From the NCBI GenBank assembly GCA_017431365.1, contig JAFRLF010000004.1, forward strand, positions 1-45,515: DNA of 45,515 bases, read 5' to 3'. Positions 41,984 to 45,515 of the stretch are shown in pieces. How positions within the stretch are numbered: the stretch's first letter is position 1; each line of letters opens with the position of its first letter. The stretch comes from Clostridia bacterium. Its GTDB lineage: Bacteria > Bacillota > Clostridia > Christensenellales > Aristaeellaceae. Under the pieces are notes generated by a model that was given only the letters and a program-made list of their open reading frames with translations, was not told where the DNA came from and searched no databases. The translations under genes were made by a program, and so were the position numbers.

Positions 41984-42805
41984 TCATACCGGCAAGTCGA
42001 CAGCGCCTTCCTCGAGCCATTCGATCCGTCCCGTGATGGACAGGCGGCGAAGGGCTCCCCCGCCCCAGACCGCGTCCGCGACGATGACGCCGCCCGGCTG
42101 TCTCACCGGTGTGGATAAGCTCTTCCCCGCCCGCGCCGCGAGATGCGCGCCGATGGCCGCTGAACCGCTGCCGCACCCGTGCTCCTGCACGAGTGTGCCC
42201 GCCGACGGCACGTACACATAGGGGTCCATGCAGCCGTCATCCCCGTCCCACAAAAGGGCGCCAAGCGCCTCCGCGCCGAGGATGCGGCACCATTCCGGCA
42301 GCCACCGGCGGATCGTATCGCCGTCGGGCCGCGCGCCGCCCTCCAAAATGAGATGAGTGATGCCCGGCATTTCGATCATCGGCGCGGCAATGACGCCGCC
42401 GTCGACCGGAAGCTCCGCCTGACCCAGCCGCGTGGGCAGGGGCATGTCGACGCGGCCACGCCAGACGCCCTTATCGAGGCTGACGCGGCACGCAACGAGG
42501 GCGGGACTGCCCGACACTTCGCACAGGAAGTCCGACTCTCCGCCGTCCTTAAGGCCCGTCGCCCGCGCGGCGACCGCGCAGAGCGACATGGTGGCGTTGC
42601 CGCAGAACTCCCCGCCCATCATCTGAAGACGCCCCACCGCCCGCGGGTCGGACGATTGTTCGATATAGCCCACCTGTTCGCCGCCGACGCCGTCCGCAGA
42701 CAAAAGCCGCGCCGCCAGGTCGGCCTGGGCTACGCGCGGTACGGGCGTTCTGACGAGGACGGTTATGTTCCCCGTCGGGCTGAGTTTTATGTAGTCAATT
42801 CGCAT
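41984..42805 (-). CDS. DapF-like amino acid racemase/epimerase (histidine racemase CntK-like)
   Basis: 273 residues of the diaminopimelate-epimerase fold. Catalytic cysteines are Cys68 in GGEFCGNATMSL and Cys211 in QEHGCGSGSAAIG, as in cofactor-independent two-Cys racemases. GGEFCGN differs from the DapF signature and resembles the CntK group that makes D-histidine for staphylopine-type metallophores. The ATG lies three bases after the amino-acid ABC ATPase stop, so it belongs to that operon. It probably inverts the amino acid that the transporter carries. No opine-synthase partner genes are present in the window. Confidence 0.82.
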   Translation of the reverse strand: MRIDYIKLSPTGNITVLVRTPVPRVAQADLAARLLSADGVGGEQVGYIEQSSDPRAVGRLQMMGGEFCGNATMSLCAVAARATGLKDGGESDFLCEVSGSPALVACRVSLDKGVWRGRVDMPLPTRLGQAELPVDGGVIAAPMIEMPGITHLILEGGARPDGDTIRRWLPEWCRILGAEALGALLWDGDDGCMDPYVYVPSAGTLVQEHGCGSGSAAIGAHLAARAGKSLSTPVRQPGGVIVADAVWGGGALRRLSITGRIEWLEEGAVDLPV

Positions 42806-42808
42806 AAT

Positions 42809-43561
42809 TCAATTAAATCGGTTCAAAAACTGAATGGTCCGCTCGTGCCTTGGATTCGTGATGATGTCAGGCTCGCCTTCTTCCACGATGTGCCCTCCGT
42901 CCATGAAGATCACGTGGTCGGAGACGTCCCGAGCAAAGGCCATCTCATGCGTGACGATGACCATCGTCATGTGTTCCGCCGCCAGGGCGCGGATGACCTT
43001 CAGGATCTCGCCCGTCAGCTCGGGATCGAGCGCGGACGTCGGCTCGTCGAAGAACAGGATCTTCGGCGACATGGCCAGCGCCCGCGCGATGGATACGCGC
43101 TGCTGCTGACCGCCGGACAGCTGATACGGATAGGCGTCCTCGCGATCTGAAAGGCCCATCTTCGCGAGAAGCTCACGCGCCGTCTGAAGCGCTTCCTCCT
43201 TGGAGCGCTTCTGGATGAGGATCGGCGCCTCGACGATGTTTTTCAGCACCGTGTAGTGCGGAAAGAGGTTGAAGTTCTGAAACACCAGCCCGAAGCAGGA
43301 ACGCACGGCCTTCAGCTCGGCCTGAGAGGCGTACTCCGCACCAGATCCCGTGTCCCTGACGGCATACCGGTCAAGATATTTCAGCGAACCGCCGTCCATG
43401 GTCTCGAGCAGGGTCGCGCATCGCAAAAGCGTCGACTTTCCCGAGCCGGAGGGCCCGATGATCGAGACCACCTGTCCCTCGCGCACAGAAAGGGAGATAT
43501 CGCTGAGGACTTCCCGGTCGCCAAACTGCTTTCTCAGGTGTTCGATTTCGAGAATGTTCAC
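42809..43561 (-). CDS. Polar amino acid ABC transporter ATP-binding protein
   Basis: 250 residues, a GlnQ-type ATPase: Walker [10 protein letters not shown] (~36-44), signature [15 protein letters not shown], Walker [15 protein letters not shown] and the switch [15 protein letters not shown]. It powers uptake through the permease encoded 14 bases upstream. Between Walker A and the Q-loop it carries an extra stretch ([20 protein letters not shown]) seen in some members. Confidence 0.95.
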   Translation of the reverse strand: MNILEIEHLRKQFGDREVLSDISLSVREGQVVSIIGPSGSGKSTLLRCATLLETMDGGSLKYLDRYAVRDTGSGAEYASQAELKAVRSCFGLVFQNFNLFPHYTVLKNIVEAPILIQKRSKEEALQTARELLAKMGLSDREDAYPYQLSGGQQQRVSIARALAMSPKILFFDEPTSALDPELTGEILKVIRALAAEHMTMVIVTHEMAFARDVSDHVIFMDGGHIVEEGEPDIITNPRHERTIQFLNRFN

Positions 43562-43575
43562 CGCGCTCCCTCCCC

Positions 43576-44223
43576 TCAGCGATAATAGGCCATCGCGCTT
43601 TCAAAGCGCGACATCACAAACGCCACGACCAGATTCATCACATAGTAGAACACGCCCGCGATGATGAAGGGCATAAAGCTCGACTGCGAATTGGCGATCT
43701 GTTTGCCGATGGAGAACATCTCCATATAGGCCAGCGTAAAGGCCAGCGAGGTGTCCTTGACCAGCGTGATCACCTCGTTGGTGATGCTGGGCAGGATCCG
43801 CTTGACGACCTGCGGCAGGACGATGCGGAAAAAGGTCTGCCCCCGGCTGTAGCCCAGCACGGACGCCGCCTCGTATTGCCCCTGCGGAATGGACTCGATG
43901 CCGCTGCGGTAGATCTCGGCGAAATACGCCGCGTAATTCAGCGCAAAGGCGATGATCGTCGGCACCAGTTTGTTGCGCGAAACGCTCATGCCGAACAGGT
44001 AAAACGGGCCGTAGGCGACGACCAGCAGCTGTAACATCAGCGGCGTTCCGCGCAGGAGCGAAATGTACATCCGGGTCAGCATGCGCACCGCCGCAAAGCG
44101 CGACCGGCGCAGCGCCGCGACGACCAGCCCCAGCGGCAGCGAGAACAACAGTGTCAGAAAGAATATGGCGCAGGTCCTGCCGAGGCCCTCGCTCATCTTC
44201 AGAATCATGGATGTCAACGTCAT
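43576..44223 (-). CDS. Polar amino acid ABC transporter permease
   Basis: 215 residues, with about five helices and the His/Glu/Gln permease loop [20 protein letters not shown], plus the typical [10 protein letters not shown] in the N-terminal half. It probably forms a homodimer channel. It is preceded by an internal terminator that separates it from the binding-protein gene. Confidence 0.94.
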   Translation of the reverse strand: MTLTSMILKMSEGLGRTCAIFFLTLLFSLPLGLVVAALRRSRFAAVRMLTRMYISLLRGTPLMLQLLVVAYGPFYLFGMSVSRNKLVPTIIAFALNYAAYFAEIYRSGIESIPQGQYEAASVLGYSRGQTFFRIVLPQVVKRILPSITNEVITLVKDTSLAFTLAYMEMFSIGKQIANSQSSFMPFIIAGVFYYVMNLVVAFVMSRFESAMAYYR

Positions 44224-44256
44224 GACGCAAACTCCTTACGCGGCGTGGATTCGGTG

Positions 44257-44298
44257 AAAAAAACGCCGAAGGGCGCGCCTTCATAGCGAGCCCTTCGG
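44257..44298 (-). terminator. Internal terminator between binding protein and permease genes
   Basis: CCGAAGGGC (44266-44274) pairs with GCCCTTCGG (44290-44298) over a 15-base loop, followed on the minus strand by CG and seven Ts (44263-44257). It should stop most transcripts after the binding-protein gene. Confidence 0.8.
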
Positions 44299-44321
44299 AT
44301 GAGCTTCCCTCAGCGCCGCGC

Positions 44322-45104
44322 TCAGTCCGCCGGTGTGAGGCAGAGGGCCGATGTATCGAGGCCGTATTTCTCCGCCAGGGCGACGTAGGTGCCGTCCTCG
44401 ACCAGCTGCATGAACGCCTGCTCGACCTGCGCGCAGATTTCGGTGTCGGCCTTGCGGAAACAGATGCCGTACTTCTCCGCCGCGAAGGGTTCCTCAAGCA
44501 TATAGTATTCGTCGCCGTACTCGGCGATCTTGCCCGCCGCCACGCCGATGTCGATGGCCACGGCGTCGATCGCGCCGCCCATCAGCTCGGTGAAGCAGAC
44601 GTTGTAGTTCTCATAGCGGATCAGGTCTCCAAACGAAGCGCCGAGGTCGGCCGCGTCGCCGCCGTCGCTGAGCAGGATGTCCGCGGAGGTGCCCAGCTGC
44701 ACGCCCACGTCCTTGCCGACCACATCGTCAAGCGTCTCGATGCCGCTGCCCTTTTTGGTCAGGATCATCTGGGAATTGTCGGAATAGGCCATGGAAATGG
44801 TGTAGGCCTCAGGGTCGAGCACGTCGATGGTCAGGCCGGACCAGATGCAGTCGATCTCGTTGGCGTCGAGCTGGATCAGCTTGGTGTCCCAGTTGATGGG
44901 AACGATCTCCATGTTCCAGCCCAGGATCTCGCAGACCTTCTGGCACATCTCGACGTCATAGCCGGTATAGCTGCCGTCGTCGCCCATATAGGAATACGGC
45001 GGATATTCCGCGTCGATGCCCATGCGGAAGGTATATCCCTCGGCCGTCGCCGCACAGGTCAGCAAAAGCGCCAGAGCCAGCGTCAAAATCATAATCCGTT
45101 TCAT
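44322..45104 (-). CDS. Polar amino acid ABC transporter substrate-binding protein
   Basis: 260 residues. The signal peptide MKRIMILTLALALLLTCAAT is likely cut after ATA; the Cys context (LLTC) is a weak lipobox. The family-3 binding fold begins FRMGIDAEYPPYSYMGDDGS, with YTGYDVEMCQKVCEILG next and GKDVGVQLGTSADILL later. It binds a polar amino acid, and the racemase in the operon suggests a D-amino acid or a precursor of one. GGAGG lies upstream, and the promoter region carries a dyad. Confidence 0.93.
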   Translation of the reverse strand: MKRIMILTLALALLLTCAATAEGYTFRMGIDAEYPPYSYMGDDGSYTGYDVEMCQKVCEILGWNMEIVPINWDTKLIQLDANEIDCIWSGLTIDVLDPEAYTISMAYSDNSQMILTKKGSGIETLDDVVGKDVGVQLGTSADILLSDGGDAADLGASFGDLIRYENYNVCFTELMGGAIDAVAIDIGVAAGKIAEYGDEYYMLEEPFAAEKYGICFRKADTEICAQVEQAFMQLVEDGTYVALAEKYGLDTSALCLTPAD

Positions 45105-45136
45105 TGTGATGACCTCCTAAATCGTTCGCTTTATCA

Positions 45137-45160
45137 ATTTATCGCTTTACTACGATAAAT
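45137..45160. promoter_or_regulatory. Dyad ATTTATCG-N8-CGATAAAT, candidate operator
   Basis: Perfect eight-base arms with an eight-base spacer, just downstream of the predicted transcription start of the amino-acid transporter operon. It could be a repressor site or a leader hairpin. Confidence 0.45.
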
Positions 45161-45174
45161 AATCGACGATTGAG

Positions 45175-45203
45175 AGTCTACCACACCCCGGCGGCAAAGT
45201 CAA
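45175..45203 (-). promoter_or_regulatory. Promoter of the amino acid transporter-racemase operon
   Basis: Minus strand TTGACT (45198-45203), 17-base spacer, TAGACT (45175-45180) with an extended -10 TG. Confidence 0.6.
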
Positions 45204-45290
45204 CCCGTTATCCTCGATTTAACAGAGCGTAGCGACAGCGATTCACGTGGCCCATATCGGCGTGTATTTATGAAATTAATGCGAAAACGC

Positions 45291-45319
45291 TTGCGATAAA
45301 CCCGGCCAGGCGTTATAAT
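45291..45319 (+). promoter_or_regulatory. Promoter of the FmdB-type gene
   Basis: TTGCGA (45291-45296), 17-base spacer, perfect TATAAT (45314-45319), 30 bases before the ATG. Confidence 0.7.
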
Positions 45320-45349
45320 GTGTGGACTATCCTTGTGGGAGGTGTTTTC

Positions 45350-45515
45350 ATGCCCCTTTATCAGTACGCCTGCGATCAGTGCGGGAAGACATTCGAAGTG
45401 CTGACGGGCATGGATCAGCGCGACCGCGTCACCTGCCCCGAATGCGGCGGCCCCGTCAGGCGCGCCTATACCGGCGCCTGCGGCTTCGGCCCGAAAAAAT
45501 ACGCGACAAAGGACA
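45350..45515 (+). CDS. FmdB family zinc-ribbon protein (partial, runs off the window)
   Basis: The first 55 residues are visible. [18 protein letters not shown] then [12 protein letters not shown] gives the two CxxC knuckles of the FmdB zinc ribbon. The family consists of short (~60-110 residue) proteins named after a putative formamidase regulator; function is unclear. GGGAGGTG precedes the ATG. The C-terminus lies outside the window. Confidence 0.9.
   Translation, partial: MPLYQYACDQCGKTFEVLTGMDQRDRVTCPECGGPVRRAYTGACGFGPKKYATKD

Overview
The window looks like a chromosomal segment from an anaerobic member of the Bacillota, most likely class Clostridia and probably a gut bacterium. The basis is strong AGGAGG ribosome binding sites, a rubredoxin-first rubrerythrin, Lpl/Ytc-type carbohydrate ABC transporters, a Soj/Spo0J pair, an L,D-transpeptidase with many SH3 domains, and AzlCD. 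Most of it is GC-rich (about 60% by eye). The first ~1.7 kb and the stretch from about 29 to 33.4 kb are visibly more AT-rich and look acquired. I saw no rRNA, tRNA or CRISPR array.

Layout. 1-1.7 kb: an unidentified coding tail, then an AAA ATPase (DUF4143 type) with a 13-bp inverted repeat at its promoter. 1.7-10 kb: a divergent carbohydrate locus. Leftward are a GntR/LacI-hybrid regulator, a ManD/RspA-like enolase-superfamily dehydratase and a short-chain dehydrogenase; rightward are two permeases, a binding protein and a class C beta-lactamase-like hydrolase. 10-10.7 kb: a Phd/RelE-type toxin-antitoxin pair. 10.7-18.2 kb, all leftward: MATE exporter, NYN-LOTUS protein, topoisomerase III, MFS transporter, FMN-dependent oxidoreductase, Nudix hydrolase. 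18.2-19.6 kb: VOC protein and rubrerythrin, with the remnant of a second rubrerythrin. 19.9-25.9 kb, all rightward: parA, a repeat block, parB, an MNT/HEPN pair, azlCD, a small protein overlapping an ECF-like sigma factor, and a GH109-like Gfo/Idh protein.

26-33.4 kb is a second sugar-transport module (AraC-type membrane regulator, two permeases, binding protein, uroporphyrinogen-decarboxylase-like protein), bracketed by two hairpins identical over 30 nt. 33.5-38.5 kb, leftward: sugar isomerase/epimerase, Gfo/Idh dehydrogenase, SpoU methyltransferase, a PDZ protease-like protein whose catalytic Ser reads as Thr, and an aldo/keto reductase with a frameshifted ferredoxin tail. 38.7-41.9 kb: a very large L,D-transpeptidase. 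42-45.1 kb: a four-gene operon of polar amino-acid ABC transporter plus DapF-like racemase. The window ends inside an FmdB-type zinc-ribbon gene.

The two sugar modules suggest import of oligosaccharides or sugar acids followed by oxidation, dehydration and isomerisation in the cytoplasm; the substrates cannot be read from sequence. Two genes (the AraC-type regulator and the aldo/keto reductase) each need one single-base shift to read as intact family members. These are either real lesions or assembly errors. The least conventional items are the racemase-transporter operon with an internal terminator, the Ser-to-Thr protease homologue, the small protein overlapping the sigma factor, and the hairpin-bracketed module.
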